Source: CAZHBA01 sp964530225 (GTDB taxonomy: Bacteria; Pseudomonadota; Alphaproteobacteria; UBA6615). Taken from it: a DNA stretch of 64,000 nucleotides. The position numbers and the translations under genes are program-made. Each line of letters begins with the position of its first letter. The first letter of the stretch is position 1. This document shows, in pieces, positions 7,619 to 16,671 of the stretch. A model generated the notes under the pieces. The model had not been told where the DNA came from. It did no database searches and saw nothing but the letters and a program-made list of their open reading frames with translations. The stretch spans positions 7,169-71,168 of the forward strand of contig CAZHBA010000110.1 of the NCBI GenBank assembly GCA_964530225.1. The letters are read 5' to 3'.

Positions 7619-9280
7619 ATGCTGAGATGGAGAAATTACGTCGCTGCAGCCGTCTTGGTGGTGATGCTTTTACCGGCCACAGCGAGGGCCGCCAAGGACG
7701 AATTGGTGATCGGCATCGGCCAGTTTCCCGCCGGATTTCATCCCAACCTGGCGAGCCATGTCGCCCTGTCGCTGATCCACGGCATGACGCGGCGTCCGTT
7801 CACCGTTTACGACACCGACTGGAAGCTAATCTGCCTGTTGTGCGCCAAGCTGCCGAGCAAGGCCGACGGCACTATCCGCGATTGGCAGACTGGCGATGGC
7901 AAGCCCGGTTTGGAAGTCGATTACGCGATCCGCGACGACGCGATGTGGGGCGACGGCGTGCCGGTAACCACGAAGGATGTGCTTTTTACCTGGAAGGTCG
8001 GCCGCATTCCCGAAGCCGGCATCAACAACCAGGAGCTCTACCGGCGCATGGAGAAGGTAGTCGCTCGTGACGACAAGCGCTTCACCATCCAGTGGAATAA
8101 GCGCACATGCGATGCTGAGGCGATAAACGATTTCGAAATCGTGCCGGCCCACCTGGATACGGCCGCCGCCGCCGATCCCAAGGAATACCGCAACCGTAAC
8201 ACCTACGATTCAGATCCCTCCAACCCGGGCCTCTATTACGGCCCCTACCGGATTACCCGGGTCGAGCCCGGCGCATCGGTAACCCTCGAACCCAACCCCA
8301 CCTGGTGGGGCAGAAAGCCCCATTTCAAGCGCATCGTCGTACGCACCATCGAGAATACGGCGGCGCTCGAAGCCAATCTCTTGTCCGGTGAGATCGACTA
8401 TATCGCCGGCGAGGACGGCGTATCGCTGGATCAGGCACTGACCTTCAAGAAACGCCACGGCAAGGATTACAATGTGGTGTTCAAGCCGGGTCTGTTCTAT
8501 GAGCACATAGATCTCAATCTCGACAACCCCATATTGGCCGATCTGCGCGTGCGCCGTGCTTTGCTGCACGCCGTCGACCGCGACGCGATCAGCGCCCGTC
8601 TGTTCGAGGGTAAGCAGCCGGTAGCGGACACCTTCGTTCATCCCCTCGACAGGGTGCATGTAGACGAGGTACGCAAATATGCCTTCGACACGGCGTTGGC
8701 TGGCCAATTGCTCGACGAAGCCGGCTGGGCCGAGATACGTAACGGCATCCGCCACAACGCGGCGGGAGAGCCACTGCGGTTGGAGATCATGACCACCTCC
8801 GGCAACCGGGTGCGCGAGCTGGTCGAACAGGTGATCCAGAGCAATTTGCGCGACGCCGGCGTCGTTCTGCGTATCCGCAACGAACCGGCGCGGGTGTATT
8901 TCGGTCGCACCCTGCAGCAACGCCGCTACACTGCCATGGCCATGTTCGCCTGGTTCTCCTCACCGCAGAACGTGCCGCGCACGACCCTGCACTCGACCAT
9001 GATCCCGACCGAGAAAAATAGCTGGTCGGGCCAGAACTACACCGGCTACGTGTCGGCCACCATGGACGAGGCCATCGACAAGATCGAAATCGAGTGCGGT
9101 GCGGTCGAACAGGCGAAATGGTGGCGAGCAATCCAGACTGAATACGCTGAAAACCTGCCGGTGCTGCCGCTCTACTTCCGCGCCAACGCGTTCATCATGC
9201 CCAAGTGGCTGTCCGGCGTGACCCCCACTGGCCACCAGTATCCCAGCACCCTGTGGATCGAAAACTGGACGGCACAGTAG
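7619..9280 (+). CDS. ABC transporter substrate-binding protein, DppA/OppA (SBP_bac_5) family
   Basis: A periplasmic binding protein of about 553 aa. I choose ATG 7619 because GGAGA lies just upstream and the next residues form a signal peptide (YVAAAVLVVMLLPATARA). The body shows the family pattern: ELVIGIGQFPAGFHPN, YAIRDDAMWGDGVPVTTKDV, YGPYRITRVEPGASVTLEPN, and RRALLHAVDRDAIS. The frame extends upstream to 7337 but that part overlaps the rhodanese gene in another phase. It belongs with the two permease genes that follow. The ligand is probably a peptide or similar compound. No ATPase gene accompanies the set. Confidence 0.9.
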   Translation: MLRWRNYVAAAVLVVMLLPATARAAKDELVIGIGQFPAGFHPNLASHVALSLIHGMTRRPFTVYDTDWKLICLLCAKLPSKADGTIRDWQTGDGKPGLEVDYAIRDDAMWGDGVPVTTKDVLFTWKVGRIPEAGINNQELYRRMEKVVARDDKRFTIQWNKRTCDAEAINDFEIVPAHLDTAAAADPKEYRNRNTYDSDPSNPGLYYGPYRITRVEPGASVTLEPNPTWWGRKPHFKRIVVRTIENTAALEANLLSGEIDYIAGEDGVSLDQALTFKKRHGKDYNVVFKPGLFYEHIDLNLDNPILADLRVRRALLHAVDRDAISARLFEGKQPVADTFVHPLDRVHVDEVRKYAFDTALAGQLLDEAGWAEIRNGIRHNAAGEPLRLEIMTTSGNRVRELVEQVIQSNLRDAGVVLRIRNEPARVYFGRTLQQRRYTAMAMFAWFSSPQNVPRTTLHSTMIPTEKNSWSGQNYTGYVSATMDEAIDKIEIECGAVEQAKWWRAIQTEYAENLPVLPLYFRANAFIMPKWLSGVTPTGHQYPSTLWIENWTAQ

Positions 9281-9348
9281 GCCCTAAGAAAGAATCGTAA
9301 CGCATATCGCGGTCGCCGACGCGCGCGAACAGCGCTATAGATCATACC

Positions 9349-10320
9349 ATGTTGACTTACCTCGCGCGCCGCCTGTTCAGCACCGTAGTCGTTCTGGCGA
9401 TCATGTCGTTCTTGATCTTTTCGCTCATCGGGCTGATGCCGGGCGACCCTATCGACATCATGATTGCCTCGAACCCCGATCTGACGACCGCCGACGGCGC
9501 GCAGTTGAAGCAGCTCTATGGCCTCGACCTGCCAATAACCGAGCGTTACTGGAACTGGCTGACCGCTGCTCTGGGAGGTGATCTAGGCTATTCGCGCACC
9601 TTCAATCGGCCAGTTCTGGAAATCCTGCTACCACGCCTGGGTAACACTGTCATCCTGCTCGGCATCGCCTCGCTCATCGCCATCGCGATTGCGCTTCCTC
9701 TGGGCTTCGCCGCAGCGGTGCGCCCCCACGGCACAACCGATAATTCCATCAACATGTTCTGCTTCGCCGGCATATCTGTGCCGCCCTTCTGGCTGGCGAT
9801 TCTGCTGATCATCCTGTTCGCCGTCACCCTCGGCATATTGCCCGCCGGTGGTATGGGACCGGCCGGTGGCGAGGGCGGGTTTTTTACCCGCCTCGAATTT
9901 CTCATTCTACCAGTACTGACCCTGACCATCGCTAGCTTGGCCGGCTATACCCGCTTCGCCCGCGCCTCGATGATGGAGGCGATGCGCCGGGACTACGTGC
10001 GCACTGCCTTCGCCAAGGGACTGGGCGTGCGTCAGGTCGTTGTCGGCCATGCCATGCGCAATGCCATGTTGCCCCTGGTGACCATCGTCGCGCTCGATTT
10101 CGGCGCATTGTTCTCTGGTGCGCTGATTACCGAGACCATGTTCGGCTATCTCGGCATGGGTAAGCTGTTGTTCGATTCGATCCTGGCCAACGATTTCAAC
10201 CTCGCCTTGGTCGGATTGCTGTTTGCCACGTTACTGGTACTGATAGGCAATTTCCTCGCCGACATCGCCTACGCGGCGATCGACCCACGCATCAGCTTCA
10301 AGTCGCTACAGGATCAATGA
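9349..10320 (+). CDS. ABC transporter permease, DppB/OppB family
   Basis: A 323-aa inner-membrane permease. The N-terminus (LARRLFSTVVVLAIMSFLIF) and LMPGDPIDIM are typical of DppB. GDLGYSRTFNRPVLEIL follows, and the EAA-type cytoplasmic loop is RDYVRTAFAKGLGVRQVVVGHAMRNAMLPL (quoted in two parts: RDYVRTAFAKGLGVRQ and VVVGHAMRNAMLPL). About six membrane segments. It sits 68 bases after the binding protein and 10 bases before DppC, so all three should be one operon. Confidence 0.93.
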   Translation: MLTYLARRLFSTVVVLAIMSFLIFSLIGLMPGDPIDIMIASNPDLTTADGAQLKQLYGLDLPITERYWNWLTAALGGDLGYSRTFNRPVLEILLPRLGNTVILLGIASLIAIAIALPLGFAAAVRPHGTTDNSINMFCFAGISVPPFWLAILLIILFAVTLGILPAGGMGPAGGEGGFFTRLEFLILPVLTLTIASLAGYTRFARASMMEAMRRDYVRTAFAKGLGVRQVVVGHAMRNAMLPLVTIVALDFGALFSGALITETMFGYLGMGKLLFDSILANDFNLALVGLLFATLLVLIGNFLADIAYAAIDPRISFKSLQDQ

Positions 10321-10330
10321 GGCGGCACCA

Positions 10331-11254
10331 ATGACCAGTCTCGCCGAATACCCCATCGACATCGCCGCACGGCAGCTATTCTGGCGGCGCTTTCGCCAGC
10401 ACCGGCTAGCCGTGTTCAGCGCATTACTGTTAGTTTTCATCGCCGCGATAGCTTTGCTGGCGCCGGTTATCGAAACCGCGATGGGCCTCAACGCCACCCG
10501 AGTCGACCTGTTCAACCAGTATGCGCCGCCAGACGCCACCCATTGGCTGGGTACCGACGAGGCCGGCCGCGATGTTTTCCTGCGCCTGCTCTATGGCGGC
10601 CGGGTATCGCTGCTTGTTGCTCTGGTCGCCGCCATCGCCGCGACGGTTATCGGTACCACCATCGGCCTGTGCGCCGGTTACTATGGCGGCCGCCTCGATA
10701 CGCTGCTGATGCGCACCACCGATGGCGTCATCTCCCTGCCGGTGCTGCCGCTGCTAATCGTACTGGCCGCCGTCGACCTGGAGAAGGTAGGGGTGCCGGT
10801 AGCCGTCGTCGAGTCAGAGATCATTAGCCTCTACCGTATGATGTCCATCATCGCCATCGTCGGCTGGACTACCGTGGCACGGCTGGTGCACAGCGCTACG
10901 CTATCGGTGCGCACGCGCGAGTTCGTACGCGCCGCCGAAGCCATGGGTACGCGGCCATCGTGCATCATGGTGCGCCATATCCTACCCAACGTTGTCTCGC
11001 CCATCATCGTCGCCACGACGCTGTCGGTCGGCGGGATTATTCTTCTGGAATCGGTATTAAGCTTTCTCGGCCTCGGCGTTCAACCGCCAACGCCGAGCTG
11101 GGGCAACATGCTGAGCAACGCCCAGGAGCTGATCACCCGAGCGCCGCAATTAGCAGTCTATCCCGGCCTGATTATCTTCGTCACCGTGATTGCCTTCAAC
11201 TTCCTCGGCGACGGCTTGCTAAACGCCCTCGACCCGCGGGCGACGCGGCATTAA
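10331..11254 (+). CDS. ABC transporter permease, DppC/OppC family
   Basis: A 307-aa partner permease. It has the OppC N-terminal pattern (FRQHRLAVFSALLLVFIA), HWLGTDEAGRDVFLRLLYGG (about residues 71-90) and the EAA loop REFVRAAEAMGTRPS followed by RHILPNVVSPIIV. The C-terminus SFLGLGVQPPTPSWGNML is diagnostic. The operon stops here: the DppD and DppF ATPases normally next are absent, and a convergent ligase gene begins 16 bases on. The transporter would have to borrow ATPases encoded elsewhere. Confidence 0.93.
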   Translation: MTSLAEYPIDIAARQLFWRRFRQHRLAVFSALLLVFIAAIALLAPVIETAMGLNATRVDLFNQYAPPDATHWLGTDEAGRDVFLRLLYGGRVSLLVALVAAIAATVIGTTIGLCAGYYGGRLDTLLMRTTDGVISLPVLPLLIVLAAVDLEKVGVPVAVVESEIISLYRMMSIIAIVGWTTVARLVHSATLSVRTREFVRAAEAMGTRPSCIMVRHILPNVVSPIIVATTLSVGGIILLESVLSFLGLGVQPPTPSWGNMLSNAQELITRAPQLAVYPGLIIFVTVIAFNFLGDGLLNALDPRATRH

Positions 11255-11270
11255 TCGATCAGCACTCTGA

Positions 11271-12731
11271 TTACCGTTCGGCGAGGATGCGTTGAATTTC
11301 TTTCTTGAGCGCGAACTTTAAGATTTTGCCCATGGCATTGCGGGGTAATTCGGCCATTATTTCGATGATCTGCGGCGCCTTGTAGCCGGAGATCTTCTGC
11401 CGACAAAACGTTTGCAGGTCTTCTGTCAAAATCGCCGAATTCACCACGACGCAGGCGACAGCGACTTCCCCAAACCGCGCGTGGGGCCAGCCAAAGACAG
11501 CGGCTTCGCTTACTTTTGGATGTTGCATGAGCGCCGCCTCGACCTCGATCGGATAGAACTTGGCACCACCATTGTTAATGACGTCATCGGCCCGACCCTT
11601 GAAGAAGAGGTAGCCGTCATCGTTCAGGGCACAGAGGTCGCCGGGGTAGAACCAGCCGCCGCGAAACGCGCGGGCGGTCGCTTGCGCGTCGTCGAGATAG
11701 TGCATCGGGTAGCCAGTACCGCGGAACCGCGTCAGCCCGACTTCACCCGTCGGCAGCGGCCGATCCTCGTCGTCGACGACCTGCGCCTCAATACCCACGA
11801 CGACACGCCCGACCGAATCAGGATAAGCGTCCTGATCCGCTGGGAACGCCAACGTCAACAAACCGGACTCATTGGCCGCAAGCTGCTCGATAAAGTTTGG
11901 CGTCAGCCGCTCTCTTGCCAACAGGCGTTGCGCATGGGTTATTGGTGCGCTGACGACCACCATCGCCCGCAGATCGGGAAACAGCGGCGTCTTGCCAGCG
12001 GCGTAGCTTAGCAACGGTATCAAATGAGACGGTGTCAACATGATATAGCTTACGCGCTTACAGCTCACCAAGGCCGCCAGTTCGTCGTGATTTTGTGCAT
12101 GACTGATCACTACGGTTGCGCCCAACCGCAGCATGCCAAACGCAATGTGCCGGCCGACATTGAACGACATACGGATCAGCGACAGGTTACGCTCGTCGGC
12201 GGCCCAGCCGTGGCCGCGCGTGTATCGCGCGATCCACTCTGCCAACTCCGCGTGGCTGCGCAGGAACGATTTCGGTGCCCCCGTGGTGCCCGATGATTGA
12301 ATGAGCATCAACGGGTCGTCGTCGCCTGTGATTTTGCCATCGAAAGGCGGCGACGCGGACTGGCAAATATCTCCGGCGCGCAGCCACAACAAGTCGTTGT
12401 CGGACAGCCGACCGCCGAATGTAATCGCAGCCTTTACTGCCACGCTAGCCAAGCTCGATACCAACTCAGCTTTCGACGCATTCGAATTCAGAGAAAAGAC
12501 TACGGCACCGGCCCGCGCCAAAGCGCATAGGATGATCAGGTGATCAGCCGAATCTTCTAACAGTACTGCAACGGTGTCACCTGGTTCGATCCCCGCCACC
12601 TGTAGATTGGCAGTAGCAGCATCCACCAAGTCGTCGAGTTCGCCATAAGTGACCACGCGCGCGCCATCCTCGATCGCCGGGTGGCCGGCGCGATCGCGCG
12701 CATGTTCGGAAAGGATATCAGCAATATTCAT
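11271..12731 (-). CDS. AMP-dependent acyl-CoA synthetase/ligase (ANL superfamily)
   Basis: A 486-aa class I adenylate-forming enzyme that should activate a carboxylic acid as acyl-AMP and transfer it to CoA or a carrier. It has the P-loop-like motif IQSSGTTGAPKSFLRSHAE (about 153-171), the domain hinge with YPGDLCALNDDGYLFFKGRA, and the C-terminal lysine region LPRNAMGKILKF. ANL enzymes of this length act on varied short, aromatic or carnitine-type acids; the substrate is not evident. It lies 15 bases after a PaaK-like ligase and probably shares its transcript. Confidence 0.85.
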   Translation of the reverse strand: MNIADILSEHARDRAGHPAIEDGARVVTYGELDDLVDAATANLQVAGIEPGDTVAVLLEDSADHLIILCALARAGAVVFSLNSNASKAELVSSLASVAVKAAITFGGRLSDNDLLWLRAGDICQSASPPFDGKITGDDDPLMLIQSSGTTGAPKSFLRSHAELAEWIARYTRGHGWAADERNLSLIRMSFNVGRHIAFGMLRLGATVVISHAQNHDELAALVSCKRVSYIMLTPSHLIPLLSYAAGKTPLFPDLRAMVVVSAPITHAQRLLARERLTPNFIEQLAANESGLLTLAFPADQDAYPDSVGRVVVGIEAQVVDDEDRPLPTGEVGLTRFRGTGYPMHYLDDAQATARAFRGGWFYPGDLCALNDDGYLFFKGRADDVINNGGAKFYPIEVEAALMQHPKVSEAAVFGWPHARFGEVAVACVVVNSAILTEDLQTFCRQKISGYKAPQIIEIMAELPRNAMGKILKFALKKEIQRILAER

Positions 12732-12746
12732 TTGCGGTCGATCAAC

Positions 12747-14093
12747 CTAGATTAAATCGGATTTGAATATCTGGAACTTGCCGCCAGGCTCGCGCGGAAT
12801 TTTGTCGACATAGATGAACTTAAAGCGAAACGGGTGGCCGAAGTTCCGTTGTAGATGGGCTGTGATGTCTGCCTCTTCCACTTCGCTAAGACGCAGATCA
12901 GCAACTAGCTTTAGGTCAATCTCCTCGGTGCTTATTTGCGTTAGCTGATACTGGCGCACGCCACCCTTTAACAGCAAAGGCTCGGCATCAAGCACCGGGA
13001 ACAGCCGGTCACTCGAAGGTAGGATAACTGGCAAGCGCTCGCGGCCGATAATCCGCTCGATGACACCGAGGCCACGGCCACACGGGCACGCCGCGCCAGT
13101 AGTCGCCCGGTCGCCCAGTTCGTAGCGGATCAGTGGCGTGGCAAAGTTGATCAGTCCCGTTACCACCACGCGGCCGACCTCTCCGGGCACACAGGGTTGG
13201 TTACCGTCGTTGAGAACTTCCAGCAGGACCCGCTCCGCCTGAATGTGCAGATGGTCGTGTTCCGGGCACGTTAGCGCCAGAGTGGCGAGTTCTTCGCAAC
13301 TGTAGTTGTCGCGCACCGGAACGCCCCAGTCACGATGACACAGGGTGCGCAGACCGGGTTCGAGAATCTCGCCCATGGAACGCACGTCGCGCAGCTGCCC
13401 TGGTTTTGCACCCACATCGAGCGAGCGATAGATCAGTTCCTGCAAAATCGAAGGGTGGCACTGCAGGTACTGAGGATCGTCCGCCAACAGCCAGTCGTAG
13501 AGCTGATTAACCGGAATACGGTTGCTATAGGTAAGCCCAGCGCCGGTGCTTCCCGCCGCCCAGGATTTGGTTTTAACCCTGCCCCGGCCGCCCGAGACCA
13601 CCTTTATGGTCACATTGGTCCCTGTCAGGTCGCGCCCGAACCAGCGGTGGCCACGCAACGTCACGGCCATGTTGAACAAGCTAGAATATTTGGTCGATTT
13701 GACGTGCACCGGCTGGCCGCTCGATCCGGTGGTATGAAGATCGAAAGCTGGACCGTGCCCGCGCGGCAATTTTGAGCTAAATAATGAATCTTTAACATCC
13801 TGCACATCTTCGCGGGTGAGAAAGGGGATCGTGGCAAACTCTTCCGGCGTTAATCCGGCACCCGGCGCCACATCGATACTTGCCAGCCGGTCCTTATAGA
13901 ACGGTGAATATTTCTGCGCGTAGCGGACCAACTCTGCGGCTTGACGCAACTGCATTGCCGCCAGGCTCTCCGCTCCCCACCATTCGGTTTGCGCCAGATA
14001 TTCGGCAAGATAAGAGGCAGTAAGCTCTATTTCATCCTCAACCGGCAGCAAAAAATGGTTGGTTACCACCGGCGAGGCGGGCGGAGACTGCAT
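12747..14093 (-). CDS. PaaK-like (phenylacetate-CoA ligase family) adenylate-forming protein
   Basis: About 448 aa from ATG 14093. The frame is open to a TTG at 14213 and includes a GTG at 14111; no start has a clear Shine-Dalgarno, so the N-terminus is uncertain. Motifs: YSPFYKDRL near the N-terminus, the phosphate-binding loop LHTTGSSGQPVHVKS, YSCEELATLALTC, and GEVGRVVVTGLINFATPLIRYELGD, which are those of PaaK/CapK-type ligases. The expected chemistry is adenylation of an acid; substrate unknown. It is directly upstream of a second, different ligase, an unusual pairing without a carrier protein or thioesterase. Confidence 0.82.
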   Translation of the reverse strand: MQSPPASPVVTNHFLLPVEDEIELTASYLAEYLAQTEWWGAESLAAMQLRQAAELVRYAQKYSPFYKDRLASIDVAPGAGLTPEEFATIPFLTREDVQDVKDSLFSSKLPRGHGPAFDLHTTGSSGQPVHVKSTKYSSLFNMAVTLRGHRWFGRDLTGTNVTIKVVSGGRGRVKTKSWAAGSTGAGLTYSNRIPVNQLYDWLLADDPQYLQCHPSILQELIYRSLDVGAKPGQLRDVRSMGEILEPGLRTLCHRDWGVPVRDNYSCEELATLALTCPEHDHLHIQAERVLLEVLNDGNQPCVPGEVGRVVVTGLINFATPLIRYELGDRATTGAACPCGRGLGVIERIIGRERLPVILPSSDRLFPVLDAEPLLLKGGVRQYQLTQISTEEIDLKLVADLRLSEVEEADITAHLQRNFGHPFRFKFIYVDKIPREPGGKFQIFKSDLI

Positions 14094-14428
14094 AAGACCG
14101 GAGATGGTCACGATTCTACCGCCGGTCGAGGGCAGCGTCGAACCGTTAGCTTTTTGCGCCTGTCTTGCTTGGCCATGAAGGCACCCAAATTTCGCCGAAG
14201 GGCCTTTGATCAATCGGTTTATACGCGCTTCAGCATGTCCTGTGTCACCTACGGCTAACTATTAGTGATCCGCAAGTCGTAAAATTGGCTGATAATAAAA
14301 GCCGTCGAGGGAAACTCAGTTAATATCCCGCTATTGGCACATGCTTACACCTTGTGTTAGAACCCGCGCTCCCTCGTGGTTTTGAGCGATTTTATAGGCT
14401 CAAACGAACGTCGAAGGAGGCGAGTACC

Positions 14429-14635
14429 ATCGTTCAAGTCGTTGTACGTGATAACAACGTCGATCAGGCCCTCAAGGCGCTGAAGAAGAAAATGCAGCGT
14501 GAGGGCGTCTTTCGTGAAATGAAACTTCGCCGGAGCTACGAAAAACCGTCGGAGAAACGCGCGCGGGAGAAGGCGGAAGCTGTCCGCCGGGCCCGCAAAC
14601 TGGCCCGCAAGCGTAAGGAACGCGAAGGCTATTAG
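14429..14635 (+). CDS. rpsU: 30S ribosomal protein S21, apparent ATC start codon
   Basis: The 68-aa product reads (M)VQVVVRDNNVDQALKALKK through to RKLARKRKEREGY, a standard alphaproteobacterial bS21 of normal length. No ATG, GTG or TTG is at the expected start. The codon there is ATC (14429-14431), preceded by a perfect AAGGAGG (14414-14420) with an 8-base spacer. The only upstream in-frame candidate, GTG 14354, would add 25 residues unlike S21 and has no ribosome-binding site. So either translation starts at AUC, which could tune expression, or the base is an error for ATG. S21 binds the 30S platform and aids initiation. Confidence 0.9.
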   Translation: MVQVVVRDNNVDQALKALKKKMQREGVFREMKLRRSYEKPSEKRAREKAEAVRRARKLARKRKEREGY

Positions 14636-14754
14636 CCGCCGTCTTTCAGGCGCTTCCCGGCCAGAGCTTCGGTGCCTTTAGAACGATCACCTGAGAGCCT
14701 TGGGACCCCATCGGTTCATAGACGAATTTGTTTGTCCATTTTCTGATCTAGCAG

Positions 14755-14828
14755 CGCAAGCCCACTCCCCCTCCCGGCACCCACGGGACCGTATTCTCAT
14801 GGGTGCCGGGAGGGGGAGTGGGCTTGCG
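14755..14828. repeat. Perfect 29-bp inverted repeat between rpsU and pntB
   Basis: Arms 14755-14783 and 14800-14828 are exact reverse complements over 29 bases, with a 16-base spacer. The arms start CGCAAGCCCACTCCCC. It lies between convergent rpsU and pntB, so a bidirectional terminator is plausible, though no strong T-run follows on either side. Its C/G-tract content resembles the repeats near 2 kb, so it may be a dispersed palindromic element. Confidence 0.85.
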
Positions 14829-14845
14829 CGAAAACACGCTAAGAC

Positions 14846-16246
14846 CTAATGCCCGCCGCCCTGCAAGGTTTTGACGATGTCCTCGCACATTTTCTTGGCG
14901 TCACCGAACAGCATCATCGTGTTGTCCTCATAGAACAACGGGTTGTCGATACCGGCGTAACCCGAGGCCATCGAACGCTTGACCACCAGCACGGTGCCCG
15001 ATTCTTCGACGTTTAATACCGGCATGCCGTAGATCGGGCTCGCCTTGTCGGTCTTGGCTGCCGGGTTGACGATATCGTTAGCGCCGATCACGTAGGCCAC
15101 TTCAGTCGAGGCGAAGTCGTGATTGATTTCATCGAGCTCGAGTACGTCTTCGTACGGTACATTGGCCTCGGCCAACAGTACGTTCATGTGGCCCGGCATG
15201 CGTCCGGCGACCGGATGGATGGCGTAGCGAACCTGGACGCCGCGCTCTTCGAGCAGATTGGCCATCTCGGCCAGAGAATGCTGTGCCTGGGCCACCGCCA
15301 TGCCGTAGCCCGGAATGATGATCACCGTAGAGGCCTGCTCCATGACGAAGGCGGCGTCGGCCGCCGCGCCCTGCTTGACCGTACGGTCGCCCATATCAGC
15401 AGACGGGCCCACGGTCTCACCGCCGAAGCCGCCGAGGATGACGTTCATGAACGAACGGTTCATGCCCTTGCACATAATGTAGCTGAGGATGGCGCCGGAC
15501 GAGCCGACCAGCGCACCGGTCACGATCAACAGCGGATTACCCAGGGTGAAACCGATACCGGCGGCGGCCCAGCCGGAATACGAGTTCAGCATCGATACCA
15601 CAACCGGCATGTCAGCGCCGCCGATGGGCACGATGATCAACACACCGAGCACCAACGATATGGCAACAATAATCCAGAACGCAGTCTGGGATTCGCCGAT
15701 CGTGAGCCAGATGACAGCGGCGACGAGCAACCCGCCAAGGCCTAAGTTCAGCATGTGCTGACCCGGGAAAACCATCGGCCGGCCGGTCACCAAGCCCTGC
15801 AGCTTGCCGAACGCGATGATCGAACCAGTAAAGGTGATGGCGCCGATTGCCGTGCCGACCGACATTTCGATCAGGCTGCCAGTCTTGATGTCGTCGGGTG
15901 TGCCAATACCGTAGGCTTCCGGCGCATAGAACGCCGCACCGGCGACGAACACGGCGGCTAGGCCAACCAGGGAATGGAACGCCGCCACCAGTTGCGGCAA
16001 CGCCGTCATTTCTATGCGTAACGCGATCACCGTGCCGATAGCGCCACCAACCAGCACGCCGAGGACAATCATTCCAAACGACACCACGCCCGGCAAGGCC
16101 AGGGTGGTCAACACCGCTATCACCATGCCGGCAATACCATAGATATTGCCCATGCGTGCGGTTTTTGGCGAGCTCAGCCCACGCAGCGCCATGATGAAGC
16201 AGACGCTGGAGATCAAATACAAAAACGCGGAAAGGGATGACGACAT
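14846..16246 (-). CDS. pntB: NAD(P) transhydrogenase subunit beta
   Basis: A 466-aa protein: an N-terminal membrane domain of about nine segments (residues 1-260), then the NADP(H)-binding domain III with VIIIPGYGMAVAQAQHSLAEM (shown in part: IIIPGYGMAVAQAQHSLA), AIHPVAGRMPGHMNVLLAEA, and ANDIVNPAAKTD, all diagnostic. With PntA1 and PntA2 it forms the proton-translocating transhydrogenase that reduces NADP+ with NADH at the expense of the proton gradient. Gene order pntA1-pntA2-pntB, as in Rhodospirillum. Only 14 bases separate it from pntA2. Confidence 0.96.
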   Translation of the reverse strand: MSSSLSAFLYLISSVCFIMALRGLSSPKTARMGNIYGIAGMVIAVLTTLALPGVVSFGMIVLGVLVGGAIGTVIALRIEMTALPQLVAAFHSLVGLAAVFVAGAAFYAPEAYGIGTPDDIKTGSLIEMSVGTAIGAITFTGSIIAFGKLQGLVTGRPMVFPGQHMLNLGLGGLLVAAVIWLTIGESQTAFWIIVAISLVLGVLIIVPIGGADMPVVVSMLNSYSGWAAAGIGFTLGNPLLIVTGALVGSSGAILSYIMCKGMNRSFMNVILGGFGGETVGPSADMGDRTVKQGAAADAAFVMEQASTVIIIPGYGMAVAQAQHSLAEMANLLEERGVQVRYAIHPVAGRMPGHMNVLLAEANVPYEDVLELDEINHDFASTEVAYVIGANDIVNPAAKTDKASPIYGMPVLNVEESGTVLVVKRSMASGYAGIDNPLFYEDNTMMLFGDAKKMCEDIVKTLQGGGH

Positions 16247-16260
16247 CTAACGTACTCCCA

Positions 16261-16668
16261 CTACCGCTTCTGCCGGAACATTTGCAGCATGCGCTGCGTC
16301 ACGATGAAGCCGCCGAATATGTTGATCGACGCCAGCACGACCGCGATAAATCCGAACATCTTGGCAAGGTTCAATTCTATCGGGCCCGCCGCGATCAACG
16401 CACCCACGATAATCACCGACGAAATCGCGTTGGTAACCGCCATCAACGGCGAATGCAGTGCTGGAGTGACACTCCAAACCACGTAGTAGCCGACAAACAC
16501 GGCGAGCACGAAAACGGTGAATAGAAAGACGAATGGCTCGCTGGCACCACCGGTCGAAGCGGCGGCTATCGCCGTCGCGTCTTGGGCCAAGGTCGTAGCC
16601 TGTTGGGCAACGTCTTGGGCTTCGGCGGCAAAGCGCGCTGCTTTTTCTGTGAGGGTCGACGGATCCAT
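16261..16668 (-). CDS. pntA2: NAD(P) transhydrogenase subunit alpha 2 (membrane part)
   Basis: A 135-aa protein with an N-terminal Ala/Gln-rich helix and about three membrane segments: FVFLFTVFVLAVFVGYYVVW, then HSPLMAVTNAISSVIIVGAL, then FIAVVLASINIFGGFIVTQR. This is domain II of the alpha subunit as a separate polypeptide, the split arrangement of alphaproteobacteria. It starts 3 bases after pntA1 ends, so the two are probably co-translated. Confidence 0.94.
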   Translation of the reverse strand: MDPSTLTEKAARFAAEAQDVAQQATTLAQDATAIAAASTGGASEPFVFLFTVFVLAVFVGYYVVWSVTPALHSPLMAVTNAISSVIIVGALIAAGPIELNLAKMFGFIAVVLASINIFGGFIVTQRMLQMFRQKR

Positions 16669-16671
16669 CGG

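Noticed and set aside
15119..15745. Long + strand open frame opposite pntB
   Set aside because: Antisense to an unmistakable PntB; His/Asp/Arg-rich composition typical of shadow frames.
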